Source: Faecalibacterium sp. An121 (GTDB taxonomy: Bacteria; Bacillota; Clostridia; Oscillospirales; Ruminococcaceae). From it: 64,000 nucleotides of DNA. The DNA lies in contig NZ_NFLM01000001.1 in NCBI RefSeq assembly GCF_002160915.1, forward strand, positions 1 through 64,000, read 5' to 3'. The position numbers were made by a program, and so were the translations under genes. Positions 37,215 through 46,310 of this stretch are shown here, one piece after another (positions within the stretch are counted from its first letter, which is position 1; each line of letters starts with the position of its first letter). Under the pieces are notes generated by a model, which saw only the letters and a list, made by a program, of their open reading frames with translations, made no database searches and had not been told where the DNA came from.

Positions 37215-38897
37215 ATGGACGACGCGCACAAGATCCTTTGCCCGTACTGCCGGGCCGAGCTGGAGGAGGGAGCGGCCGGCTGTCCCCACTGCAAGCGCAG
37301 TTTTGAGGGGCGCAACCCGGCCGGAGCCCTGCCGGTGGGCACCCTGCTGGCGGGACGGTATACCGTGGGGGAGATGCTGAGCCTGGACGGGGAGGGTATC
37401 CTCTACCGGGGTGTGGAGAACCGGGGCCGCTTCCGGGTGACCATCAAGGAATATTTTCCCATCACCCTGTCGGCGGAGCGGGGCAGCGACTGGCAGCTGC
37501 GCCCCAAGCCCGGCAGCGAAGTGCTGCTCAAGACCACCCGGATGGATTTTGCGGACCTGTACCGCTCGATCCAGCGGATCACCCCCGCCACCGGCCTGGA
37601 AGCGGTGCTGGATGTGGTGGAGGCCAACAACACCGTCTATGCGGTGCTGGAAAACCCCGGCGGCATCCCTCTGGACCAGTGGCTGGACAAGCAGAAAAAG
37701 AACGTCCCTCCCGAGGCCGCCTGCGCCATGCTGCAGCCGGTGTTCAACGGGGTGGCGGCCATGCACCAGGTGGGGCTGGTGCACCGGGGCATCTGCCCGG
37801 AAAACATCCGGGTGCTGGACAACGGCCGGGCCCGGCTGACCGGCTACGCCACCATCGGCCTGCGGACCGCGGGCAGCGGCCTCCACGGCCAGCTGTACGA
37901 GGGCTACTCCGCCCCCGAGCAGTATTCGGCGGTGGAGTTTGAGGGGCGGTACACCGATGTGTACAGCCTTTCGGCGGTGTTCTACCGGATGGTCTGCGGC
38001 CAGAGCCCTGTGCCGGCGGCCCAGCGGCTGGTGACCGACTCCAACCTGGGGGCCCGCACCGTCAACCCGGCGGTGCCCGCCTATGTGTCCGAGGCGCTGG
38101 ACCTGGGCCTTCAGCTGGAGCCCGCGAGGCGGATCCAGACGGTGCCCCAGCTGGGACGGGCCCTTTCCTCGCCCCAGGCCGCCGAGGAGGAGGCGCGCAC
38201 CCTCCATGCGGCGGGCCGCCGGCTGCAGCGGGAGAAAAAGCCCGCCCTGAGCCTGACCGCTATCCTCACCGGCATCCTGATCCTGCTGGCGGTGCTGACC
38301 CTGCTGACCCTGTGGGGCCTGCTGGGCCGGGTGGGACAGCCGGAGGAACCCCCTGCTTCCTCCCAGGCGTCCAGCGCCCCCAGCGCCGTCACCGTCAACT
38401 ATGTGCCGGATTTTGTGGGGATGACCTATTCCCAGATCCAGACCAACCGCCAGTATGCGGGCATCTACCTGTTCTATGTCACCGAGGAGTACAGCGACAG
38501 CGCCCCCGTGGGCACCGTGCTGACCCAGGAGCCCGCCGCAGGAACCGCCATCACCGAGGGGGAGAACCCCACCATCCGGCTGGTGATCAGCAAGGGACCC
38601 CAGATGGTGGAAATGCCCAATACCATCGGCTTTACCCAGGAGGGCGCCATCCATGAGCTGGAGAGCCGGGGACTGGTGCCCAGCTGCTTCATGGTGGTGA
38701 ACGACGGCTCCTATGCCTCGGGCTGCGTGGTGGCCTGCAGCGTGGAGCCGGGCACCATGGTGGAGGCCGGCAGCACCATCGTAGTGTATATCGCCGCCGA
38801 CCGGGACGTGCAGATCACCACCACCCCCGAGACGGCAGACCCCGCCGGCCAGGGAGAGAGCCAGGACGGCGATCCGGAACAGACCCCGGCGGAGTGA
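37215..38897 (+). CDS. Zinc-ribbon PASTA-domain pseudokinase
   Basis: The 560-residue protein begins with a zinc ribbon (C9-x-x-C12 and C23-x-x-C26). A Ser/Thr-kinase-like domain spans about residues 47-320, one transmembrane helix about 346-370 (LSLTAILTGILILLAVLTLL), and two PASTA repeats about 397-535, followed by an acidic Pro/Glu-rich tail. The ATP lysine appears kept (K78 in VTIKEYFP) and APEQY (233-237) is present. However, the catalytic HRD is HRG (190-192), and the DFG position reads TGY, so catalysis is unlikely. PASTA kinases of the PknB type bind peptidoglycan fragments; this protein may sense the wall without phosphorylating, or act as a scaffold. It stands alone, with no phosphatase gene next to it. 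Confidence 0.85.
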   Translation: MDDAHKILCPYCRAELEEGAAGCPHCKRSFEGRNPAGALPVGTLLAGRYTVGEMLSLDGEGILYRGVENRGRFRVTIKEYFPITLSAERGSDWQLRPKPGSEVLLKTTRMDFADLYRSIQRITPATGLEAVLDVVEANNTVYAVLENPGGIPLDQWLDKQKKNVPPEAACAMLQPVFNGVAAMHQVGLVHRGICPENIRVLDNGRARLTGYATIGLRTAGSGLHGQLYEGYSAPEQYSAVEFEGRYTDVYSLSAVFYRMVCGQSPVPAAQRLVTDSNLGARTVNPAVPAYVSEALDLGLQLEPARRIQTVPQLGRALSSPQAAEEEARTLHAAGRRLQREKKPALSLTAILTGILILLAVLTLLTLWGLLGRVGQPEEPPASSQASSAPSAVTVNYVPDFVGMTYSQIQTNRQYAGIYLFYVTEEYSDSAPVGTVLTQEPAAGTAITEGENPTIRLVISKGPQMVEMPNTIGFTQEGAIHELESRGLVPSCFMVVNDGSYASGCVVACSVEPGTMVEAGSTIVVYIAADRDVQITTTPETADPAGQGESQDGDPEQTPAE

Positions 38898-38920
38898 GCC
38901 GGAACAAAAAACGATCCAAA

Positions 38921-38963
38921 CAGAAACGGGAGCCCTTGCAACGGGGCTCCCGTTTCTGTGTTT
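38921..38963. terminator. Bidirectional terminator between the pseudokinase and gltD
   Basis: Arms CAGAAACGGGAGCCC and GGGCTCCCGTTTCTG around an eight-base loop, with weak T runs on both sides. Confidence 0.7.
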
Positions 38964-38993
38964 AGGATAGGAAAGAGAATGGCGTAAGAAAAA

Positions 38994-40472
38994 TTAGAGG
39001 TTGGTGTAGCCCATCAGGTACTGGTCCACCTGGGCGGCACAGTCCCTGCCTTCCCGCAGGCCCCACACCACCAGGCTCTGGCCCCGGCGCATATCGCCGC
39101 AGGTGAATACCCGGTCCACGTTGGTTTGGAAGCGATGGTCGGCGGCACAGCCCCGGGCGTTCCGTTCCACTCCGAAAGCCTGGGCTACATAGTCCTCGCA
39201 CCCCACAAAGCCCGCCGCGATCAGGGCCAGCTGGCAGGGATAGGTGAACTCCTCCCCGGTGGGGACCATGACGGTGCGTCCGGTGTCAGGGTCCTGCCGG
39301 GGCTCCAGTCGGGCCACCACCGCGCCGGTCAGCTGGCCGGCCTCGTCCTTCAAAAATTCCTTGACGGTGGTCTGGTAGGCCCGTGGGTCTTTGCCAAAGC
39401 GGGCGATGCACTCCACCTGGCCGTAGTCCACCTTGCGCACCCGGGGCCATTCGGGCCAGGGGTTGGAAGGGGTGCGCTGGGCGGGCGGCTCGGGCATCAT
39501 CTCAAGGGCCAGCAGGTCGGTGCAGCCCTGGCGCAGCGCGGTGCCCTGGCAGTCGTTGCCGGTGTCGCCGCCGCCGATCACCAGTACGTTTTTGCCCGCG
39601 GCGGAGATGGCCCGGCCGTCGGCCAGGTCCGAATCCAGCAGGCTGCGGGTGACGCTGGTCAGATAGTCCACCGCGAAAAAGACCCCGGCGGCATCGCGGC
39701 CCGGAACGTCCAGATCCCGGGGCTTTTTGGCCCCGCAGCACAGCACCACCGCGTCGTAGTGAGCCAGTACCTCGGCGGCGTCCACCGTGCGGCCCACGTC
39801 CATGCCGGTGAGGAACTCCACTCCCTCCTCCTGCATGATCCGGACCCGGCGCTCGACGACCGCTTTATCCAGCTTCATGTTGGGGATGCCGTACATCAGA
39901 AGGCCGCCAGGGCGGTCCTCCCGCTCGTAAATGGTGACGGTATGCCCCCGCTTGTTGAGGTATTCGGCCACCGAGAGCCCCGCAGGGCCCGAGCCGATGA
40001 CCGCCACGCTCTTGCCGGTGCGGGTGGGAGGCGGGCAGGCCGGCATCCAGCCCTTGGCATAGCCCCGCTCGATGATGGCGTGTTCGTTCTCCCGCACCGA
40101 GACGGCGCTGCCGGTGACGTCCCCGCAGGTGCAGGCGGCCTCGCACAGGGCGGGGCAGACCCGGCTGGTGAACTCGGGGAAGCGGTTGGTGGCCAGCAGG
40201 CGGCGGAGGGCCAGCTCCCATTTGCCCCGGTAGACCAGCTCGTTCCACTCGGGGATGAGATTGTTGAGCGGGCAGCCCGAGGCCGCCCCGCCGATGGTCA
40301 TGCCTGCCTGGCAAAAGGGCACGCCGCAGTCCATGCAGCGGGCCGCCTGGGTCTGCTGCTCCTCCCGGGGCAGCCAGACGTGGAATTCATTGAAATGCTC
40401 CAGCCGCGCAAGGGGTTCCAGTTCGGCGCTGGTCTTGCGCTGGTAATCCATAAAACCTGTCGTTTTACCCAT
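38994..40472 (-). CDS. gltD: Glutamate synthase small subunit
   Basis: GltD supplies electrons from NAD(P)H through FAD and Fe-S clusters to GltB. The 492-residue sequence has the N-terminal cysteine clusters ARCMDCGVPFCQ and RVCPALCEAACTCG, the FAD-binding motif VAVIGSGPAGLSVAEYL, the second nucleotide motif VLVIGGGDTGNDCQG, and a final CGDMRRGQSLVVWGLREGR. It lies 11 bases downstream of gltB in the same operon. A similar protein is found in other NADPH-dependent oxidoreductases, but the direct link to gltB settles the assignment. Confidence 0.96.
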   Translation of the reverse strand: MGKTTGFMDYQRKTSAELEPLARLEHFNEFHVWLPREEQQTQAARCMDCGVPFCQAGMTIGGAASGCPLNNLIPEWNELVYRGKWELALRRLLATNRFPEFTSRVCPALCEAACTCGDVTGSAVSVRENEHAIIERGYAKGWMPACPPPTRTGKSVAVIGSGPAGLSVAEYLNKRGHTVTIYEREDRPGGLLMYGIPNMKLDKAVVERRVRIMQEEGVEFLTGMDVGRTVDAAEVLAHYDAVVLCCGAKKPRDLDVPGRDAAGVFFAVDYLTSVTRSLLDSDLADGRAISAAGKNVLVIGGGDTGNDCQGTALRQGCTDLLALEMMPEPPAQRTPSNPWPEWPRVRKVDYGQVECIARFGKDPRAYQTTVKEFLKDEAGQLTGAVVARLEPRQDPDTGRTVMVPTGEEFTYPCQLALIAAGFVGCEDYVAQAFGVERNARGCAADHRFQTNVDRVFTCGDMRRGQSLVVWGLREGRDCAAQVDQYLMGYTNL

Positions 40473-40483
40473 GATATCCTCCC

Positions 40484-43400
40484 TTACCTGCTTTTCTGCT
40501 GGGCGTAGAATGCCTCGATCTGCGCCTGCTCTCCGTCAAGGCCGCGCTCTTCCATCGAGGCGATGACCCGCAGCATCCGGTCGTAGTCGTAAGGCAGGAC
40601 CTTTTTGAATTTGGGCAGGAATGCGCCGAAGCTGTCCAGGATCTCCTTGCCCCGGGGGCTGCCGGTGGCCTCCACGTGCTCCCGGATCAGCTCCTTGAGG
40701 GTGGCCACGTCGTGTTTGTGCTCCACCGGCTCCAGGCTGACCGTCTCCTTGTTGACCCGCTGGTAGAAGTCCCAGTTCTCATCCAGCACATAGGCGATGC
40801 CGCCGGTCATGCCGGCCGCAAAGTTTTTGCCGGTCTGGCCCAGCACCACCACTGTGCCGCCGGTCATGTACTCGCAGCCGTGGTCGCCCACGCCCTCCAC
40901 CACGGCGGTGACGCCGGAGTTGCGGACGCAGAACCGTTCGCCGGCCACACCCGAAATAAAGGCTTTGCCGCCGGTGGCGCCATAGAAGGCCACATTGCCG
41001 GTGATGATGTTCTCCTCGGGCTTGTAACAGATGCCCTGGGGCGGGCGCACCACGATCTTGCCTCCCGACATCCCCTTGCCCATGTAGTCGTTGCAGTCGC
41101 CGGTGAGGCAGAGGGTCAGACCCTTGGGGATGAAGGCCCCGAAGCTCTGGCCGCCCGCACCGGCGCAGTGGACGGTGAAGGTGTCATCGGGAAGGGTATT
41201 GCCGTACCGGCGGGTGATCTCGCTGCCAAAGATGGCTCCGAAAGCCCGGTCGGTGTTGGATACCTGGACGCTGACCGACTGGGGGTTCTTGCTGCCCAGC
41301 TTGAACTTTTTCATCAGCACCCGCATATCCAGGGTCTTTTCGAGGTGGAAGTCATAGGTGTCCTCGGGCTGGTAGTGGACGTTCAGGTCGCGGATGGCGG
41401 GGTTGTGCAGGATGGCGTCCAGATCCAGCTTGGCGGCACGGCCGGCGCAGGGCTTGACGTGCAGCAGGTCGGTGCGGCCCACCAGTTCGTCCATGGTGCG
41501 CACCCCCAGCCGGGCCATGTATTCCCGCAGCTCGGTGGCCACAAAGGTCAGGTAATGGATGATGTATTCCGGTTTGCCCATAAAGTGCTTGCGCAGCTCG
41601 GGGTTCTGGGTGCAGATGCCCATGGGGCAGGTGTCCAGGTTGCACACCCGCATCATGACGCAGCCCTCGGCCATCAGCAGGCTGGTGCCAAAGCCGAACT
41701 CCTCTGCGCCCAGCATACAGCTGATGGCCACATCCCGGCCGCTGAGCAGTTTGGAGTCGCTCTCCAGCCGTACCCGGGTGCGCAGCCCGTTGAGGATCAG
41801 GGTCTGATGGGTCTCGGCGATGCCCAGTTCCCAGGGCAGGCCGGCATTTTTGATGGAGGTGCGGGGGGCTGCGCCGGTGCCGCCGTCGTAGCCCGACACC
41901 AGGATAACCTGCGCGCCGCCCTTGGCCACACCGGCGGCGATGGTGCCCACCCCCGCCTCGCTGACCAGCTTGACGTTGATGCGTGCATCCCGGTTGGCGT
42001 TTTTCAGGTCGTAGATCAGTTCGGCCAGGTCCTCAATGGAATAGATGTCGTGGTGGGGCGGGGGAGAGATCAGGCCCACGCCGGTGGTGCTGTGGCGGGT
42101 CCTGGCGATCCAGGGGTAGACCTTGCTGCCGGGCAGCTGGCCTCCCTCGCCGGGCTTGGCGCCCTGGGCCAGTTTGATCTGGATCTCCTCGGCGGACACC
42201 AGATACTGGCTGGTGACGCCGAACCGGGCCGAGGCCACCTGCTTGATCTTAGAATTGCTGGCACTGTGGTAGCGCTCCTCCGGCTCGCCGCCCTCGCCGG
42301 TGTTGCTGCGGGCGCCGATCTGGTTGAAGGCCAGAGCGATGGTCTCGTGGGCCTCGCTGCTCAGGGCGCCGTAGCTCATGGCCGCCCCCTTGAACCGCTT
42401 GAGGATGGACGAGACCGGCTCCACCTCCTCCAGGGGAATGCCTCCGTTGGACGGATAGCTGAAATCCAGCAGGCTGCGCAGGTGCATCCCGTTTTCGCCC
42501 ATGTTGTCCACCGCCTGGGTGAACTGCTTGAAGGCGCCGTAGTCGTTTTCAAAGCAGGCCTTGCGGAACAGGTAGATGGTCTGGGGGGTGAACAGATGGT
42601 CCTCTTTGCCGCTGCGGAACTTGTGTTCCCCGCTGCTGGCCAGCTGCATATTGATGTCCAGGCCCAGCGGGTCGAAGGCGGCGCTGTGCCGGGCCTCCAC
42701 GTCAGCCTGGATATCATCCAGGCCGATGCCTCCCACCCGGCTGACCGTGCCGGTGAAGTACTTGTCGATGACCTCTTTGGAGATGCCCACAGCCTCAAAG
42801 ATCTGGCTGCCCTGGTAGCTCTGGATGGTGGAAATGCCCATCTTGGAGGCGATCTTGACGATGCCGTTGAGGACGGCGGTGTTGTAGTCGTCCACGGCGG
42901 CATAGAAATCTTTGTCCAGCAGCCCGTCGCCGATCAGCTGGCCGATGGCCTCATGGGCCAGGTAGGGGTTGACGGCGCAGGCGCCATAGCCCAGCAGAGC
43001 TGCAAAGTGGTGGACTTCCCGGGGCTCGGCGCTCTCCAGGATGAGGGCCAGGGCGGTGCTCTTTTTGGTGCGGATCAGGTACTGGGACACCGCCGACACC
43101 GCCAGCAGGCTGGGGATGGCCACATGGTATTCATCGATATCCCGGTCGGACAGGATGATGATGCTGGCCCCCTCTTTATAGGCCCGGTCCACTTCCAGAA
43201 AGACCCGGTCGATGGCCTTTTCCAGGCTGGTGTTCTTGTAGTAGTTGATGGACACGGTGGCCACCTTGAAGCCGGGTACGTTCATGTGGCGGATCTTGAG
43301 CAGGTCGGTCTCGGTCAGGATGGGGTTGTGCACCTTGAGCACCTTGCAGTTTTCGGGCTGGTCCTCCAGCAGGTTGCCGTGGGCGCCGATGTAGACGCTG

Positions 43401-45025
43401 GTGGAGGTGACCACCTTTTCCCGGATGGCGTCGATGGGAGGATTGGTCACCTGGGCAAACATCTGCTTGAAATAGCTGAACAGGGGCGGATGCTGGGTGC
43501 TCAGCACCGCCAGGGGGGTATCGGTGCCCATGGCGCCGCTGGGTTCGGAGCCCTGCCGGGCCATTTGCAGCAGGATCACGTTGATCTGCTCATAGCTGTA
43601 GCCAAAGGCCTTCTCCAGGCGTGTCAGCTCGTCGGCGGTGTAAGAGGGGACCTTGCAGTTGGGGATCTTGAGATCCTGCAGCTGGACCAGGTTGCGGTCC
43701 AGCCACTCGCCGTAGGGTTCCCGGCTGGCGTAGTATTCTTTCAGCTTTTCGTCGTCCACCACCTCGCCCTTGACGGTGTCCACCAGCAGCATCTTGCCGG
43801 GGCGCAGGCGGTCCTTGACCAGGATGTTGTCGGGGGCGCAGTCCAGCACGCCCACCTCGGAGGACAGGATCATCCGGCCGTCCCGGGTGATGTAGTAGCG
43901 GCTGGGACGCAGGCCGTTGCGGTCCAGCACCGCGCCCACCACGTCGCCGTCCGAGAACAGGATGGCCGCAGGGCCGTCCCAGGGTTCCAGCATGGTGGCA
44001 TAATACTGGTAGAAGTCCCGTTTTTTCTGGCTGATGTTCTTGTTGTTCTCCCAGGGCTCGGGAATGGTGATCATCACCGCCAGGGGCAGGTCCATGCCGT
44101 TCATCACCATGAACTCAAGGGTATTGTCCAGCATGGCGGAATCCGACCCGGCGGTGTTGACGATGGGCAGGATCTTGTTCATGTCCTCCTGCATGATGCG
44201 GGAGGAGATGGATTCCTCCCGAGCCAGCATGGCGTCGGTGTTGCCCTTGATGGTGTTGATCTCGCCGTTGTGCAGGATGAACCGGTTGGGGTGGGCGCGC
44301 ATCCAGCTGGGGGTGGTGTTGGTGGAAAAGCGGCTGTGCACCATGCCGATGGCCGACTCGTAGTCCTCGTCCTGCAGATCGGCGTAGAAGCGGCGCAGTT
44401 CGCCCACCAGGAACATCCCCTTGTAGACGATGGTGCGGCTGGACAGGCTGGCCACATAGGTGCCGTTGCTGGCCTGCTCGAATACCCGCCGGACGATGTA
44501 CAGCCGGCGGTCAAAGTCGATGCCCTTGGACACCTTGGCGGGCTTTTTGATGAAGCACTGCCAGATGGCGGGCATACAGTCCCGCGCCTTCTGGCCCACT
44601 ACCTCGGGGGACACCGGAACCTGGCGCCAGGCCAGGAACTCCAGCCCCTCCTTGCGGGTGACCAGTTCGAACAGCTTCATGGCGCGGGCCCGCAGGTGCT
44701 CGTCCTGGGGGAAGAAAAACATCCCTACGCCGTATTCCCGCTCGGCGCCGATGGTGATGTTCAGACCCTCGGCAACCTTGGAGAAGAATTTGTGGCTGAT
44801 CTGCAGCAGGATGCCCACGCCGTCGCCGGTCTTGCCTTCGGCGTCCTTGCCGGCCCGGTGTTCCAGATGCTCCACGATGGTCAGCGCGTCGCTGACGGTC
44901 TGGTGTGATTTGCGCCCCTGGATGTCCACCACCGCGCCGATGCCGCAGGCATCGTGCTCGAACTGGGGGTCATACAGGCCAGCGGGCGCTGTGCGTTCGG
45001 TAAATCGATCCATTTCCTTTCCCAT
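40484..45025 (-). CDS. gltB: Glutamate synthase large subunit
   Basis: GltB hydrolyses glutamine and channels the ammonia to 2-oxoglutarate, making two glutamates. The 1513-residue protein has the class II amidotransferase domain, whose nucleophile is Cys27 (HDACGIGAVVD) after removal of a propeptide. A central domain and the FMN/Fe-S synthase domain follow, with KPGEGGQLPG, VSGYDGGTGAAPRTSIKNAGLPWELG and the cluster CNLDTCPMGICTQ. The C-terminal beta-helix domain is present. Two ATG codons (45025 and 45013) are possible and neither has ideal spacing from a Shine-Dalgarno site. The operon is preceded by a promoter with a palindrome and by a leader terminator that suggests antitermination control. 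Confidence 0.97.
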   Translation of the reverse strand: MGKEMDRFTERTAPAGLYDPQFEHDACGIGAVVDIQGRKSHQTVSDALTIVEHLEHRAGKDAEGKTGDGVGILLQISHKFFSKVAEGLNITIGAEREYGVGMFFFPQDEHLRARAMKLFELVTRKEGLEFLAWRQVPVSPEVVGQKARDCMPAIWQCFIKKPAKVSKGIDFDRRLYIVRRVFEQASNGTYVASLSSRTIVYKGMFLVGELRRFYADLQDEDYESAIGMVHSRFSTNTTPSWMRAHPNRFILHNGEINTIKGNTDAMLAREESISSRIMQEDMNKILPIVNTAGSDSAMLDNTLEFMVMNGMDLPLAVMITIPEPWENNKNISQKKRDFYQYYATMLEPWDGPAAILFSDGDVVGAVLDRNGLRPSRYYITRDGRMILSSEVGVLDCAPDNILVKDRLRPGKMLLVDTVKGEVVDDEKLKEYYASREPYGEWLDRNLVQLQDLKIPNCKVPSYTADELTRLEKAFGYSYEQINVILLQMARQGSEPSGAMGTDTPLAVLSTQHPPLFSYFKQMFAQVTNPPIDAIREKVVTSTSVYIGAHGNLLEDQPENCKVLKVHNPILTETDLLKIRHMNVPGFKVATVSINYYKNTSLEKAIDRVFLEVDRAYKEGASIIILSDRDIDEYHVAIPSLLAVSAVSQYLIRTKKSTALALILESAEPREVHHFAALLGYGACAVNPYLAHEAIGQLIGDGLLDKDFYAAVDDYNTAVLNGIVKIASKMGISTIQSYQGSQIFEAVGISKEVIDKYFTGTVSRVGGIGLDDIQADVEARHSAAFDPLGLDINMQLASSGEHKFRSGKEDHLFTPQTIYLFRKACFENDYGAFKQFTQAVDNMGENGMHLRSLLDFSYPSNGGIPLEEVEPVSSILKRFKGAAMSYGALSSEAHETIALAFNQIGARSNTGEGGEPEERYHSASNSKIKQVASARFGVTSQYLVSAEEIQIKLAQGAKPGEGGQLPGSKVYPWIARTRHSTTGVGLISPPPHHDIYSIEDLAELIYDLKNANRDARINVKLVSEAGVGTIAAGVAKGGAQVILVSGYDGGTGAAPRTSIKNAGLPWELGIAETHQTLILNGLRTRVRLESDSKLLSGRDVAISCMLGAEEFGFGTSLLMAEGCVMMRVCNLDTCPMGICTQNPELRKHFMGKPEYIIHYLTFVATELREYMARLGVRTMDELVGRTDLLHVKPCAGRAAKLDLDAILHNPAIRDLNVHYQPEDTYDFHLEKTLDMRVLMKKFKLGSKNPQSVSVQVSNTDRAFGAIFGSEITRRYGNTLPDDTFTVHCAGAGGQSFGAFIPKGLTLCLTGDCNDYMGKGMSGGKIVVRPPQGICYKPEENIITGNVAFYGATGGKAFISGVAGERFCVRNSGVTAVVEGVGDHGCEYMTGGTVVVLGQTGKNFAAGMTGGIAYVLDENWDFYQRVNKETVSLEPVEHKHDVATLKELIREHVEATGSPRGKEILDSFGAFLPKFKKVLPYDYDRMLRVIASMEERGLDGEQAQIEAFYAQQKSR

Positions 45026-45088
45026 CCTCTGTCGTAATCTCTGAAAAGGCAGTTGACGGGCCGCGGCCCACTCCGCGTCCCGGCGGGT

Positions 45089-45147
45089 AAAAAAGAAAAG
45101 GCGCCCCTGACGGGCGCAGCTGGCCCGTCAGGAACACCTTTGTTCCC
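45089..45147 (-). promoter_or_regulatory. gltB leader attenuator with an ANTAR-type hexaloop hairpin
   Basis: On the minus strand the first hairpin is GGAAC-AAAGGT-GTTCC (45131-45146), a hexaloop with A at position 1 and G at position 4. Its 3' arm is part of the 5' arm of the next hairpin, a fully paired 16-bp stem (45100-45115 with 45123-45138, including four G-T pairs) followed by TTTTCTTTTTT. The two structures are mutually exclusive, as in known ANTAR antitermination sites. Only one hexaloop hairpin fits between the start site and the terminator; classical targets have two. Confidence 0.7.
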
Positions 45148-45156
45148 GTACTGTTA

Positions 45157-45184
45157 ATTATAATCCGTATTGAATCAAATTCAA
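45157..45184 (-). promoter_or_regulatory. gltBD promoter with overlapping palindrome
   Basis: Minus strand TTGAAT, 16-base spacer, TATAAT. TTGAAT-CAA-ATTCAA (45170-45184) is a perfect inverted repeat covering the -35 and adjacent spacer, a typical repressor position. Confidence 0.75.
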
Positions 45185-45253
45185 GTGACGGATGCAACAA
45201 ATAATATACCTGAGCCGCACCGGATTTGCGGCAAAACGCACAGGGACAGCCGT

Positions 45254-46186
45254 TTACAGGCTGTGGTCCAGCAGATAGATCATCAGCCGCTGGGCCATCC
45301 TGGCCTCCGGGATGGGAAAAGCAGGGAATACATGGGTCATCCCCTCAAAGACATAAGTGCGGTGGGGCAGGCGTTTCTGGTCCAGGATGCGGTGGAATTT
45401 CATGGTGTCAGGGTAGAGGATCTCCCGTGTGCCGGTGATCATGGTGATGGGCGCTACCCGTGCCGGATCTCCAAACATGGGACTGACATAGGGGTTGGAC
45501 AGCTGGCTGTGGCCGCCGGCCCACATTTCGCCCATGATCCGCAGCCGCCAGGGGGAGAGGGAGGGGTCCAGCTTCTCATAGAGGTCCAGGTCCTCGGGGT
45601 CGGTGTGCAGGTCCAGCCAGGGGCAGATCAAAAGCAGCTGGCGGGGCTGAGGGCGGCCCAGATCGCTGAGGCGGTAGGCAAAGCCCAGGGCCAGCCCGCC
45701 GCCGGAGGAATCCCCCGCCAGGGTGATCTGCCGGGGACCGTATTGGGCGCACAGACTGTCGTAGAGGGCCAGCAGCTTGGGAAAGGTGTCGGCGTAGCTG
45801 TGGTCCGGGATCTTGGGATAGACCGGGAACACCGCCATGGACCCGATGCCCCGGGCCAGGTTGGCCAGCATCTTGAAGTGGAAGCTGGTGGGCGGGTTCA
45901 TATAGGCGCCGCCATGGAGATACAGCAGCACCTTCTGACGGGGCTTATCCTGCCCGCCCCAGAAAAAAGTCTGCATCCCGCAGCTGTTGTCCTCGGTCAC
46001 GGGGCAGCCCACCAGCTTTTCGGGGTTGGGGAAGGGCTGGGCGTTGACCTGCTGCATCCTGTCGATATAGGCAAGGCAGTGCTGTTTGGTCTTTTCGGTG
46101 CAGGGGGTCTGTTTGCTGGTGGCTTTCAGCAGGGCGTGCAGGCCATGGCTCTGCAAAGAAGGGGAGAGGGTATAGGTGCGCAGCAT
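45254..46186 (-). CDS. Alpha/beta hydrolase of the hormone-sensitive lipase family
   Basis: The 310-residue protein has the HSL-family oxyanion motif LYLHGGAY, the nucleophile elbow GDSSGGG with the catalytic serine, a downstream ITGTREILYPD for the aspartate, and FEGMTHVFPAFP with the catalytic histidine. These enzymes hydrolyse short-chain esters or acetylated compounds. There is no signal peptide, so it acts in the cytoplasm. AAAGGAG sits five bases before the ATG at 46186. Its promoter overlaps a perfect 21-bp palindrome, so expression is probably inducible. No regulator gene is adjacent. Confidence 0.88.
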   Translation of the reverse strand: MLRTYTLSPSLQSHGLHALLKATSKQTPCTEKTKQHCLAYIDRMQQVNAQPFPNPEKLVGCPVTEDNSCGMQTFFWGGQDKPRQKVLLYLHGGAYMNPPTSFHFKMLANLARGIGSMAVFPVYPKIPDHSYADTFPKLLALYDSLCAQYGPRQITLAGDSSGGGLALGFAYRLSDLGRPQPRQLLLICPWLDLHTDPEDLDLYEKLDPSLSPWRLRIMGEMWAGGHSQLSNPYVSPMFGDPARVAPITMITGTREILYPDTMKFHRILDQKRLPHRTYVFEGMTHVFPAFPIPEARMAQRLMIYLLDHSL

Positions 46187-46253
46187 GATAGCTCCTTTCC
46201 GGCATAGAACAGCCGCTGACTGCCTGCCGCCGCCCATGCGCCGGCAGATACGG

Positions 46254-46296
46254 TATACTTGTAATACAAGTATAGCCTGAACGACAGGAAAGTCAA
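46254..46296 (-). promoter_or_regulatory. Hydrolase promoter overlapping a palindromic operator (copy 1)
   Basis: Minus strand TTGACT, 16-base spacer, TATACT. The half-site TATACTTGTA and its inverse meet around a central A to form a perfect 21-bp palindrome (46254-46274) that includes the -10. A near-identical promoter/operator lies at 31691-31733. Confidence 0.75.
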
Positions 46297-46310
46297 GGAG
46301 AGGGAAGGGA

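Noticed and set aside
40676-44908. Very long + strand open frame opposite gltB
   Set aside because: Shadow of gltB: rich in Gly, Ala, His and Val, no recognisable domain, and the gltB frame is fully explained.
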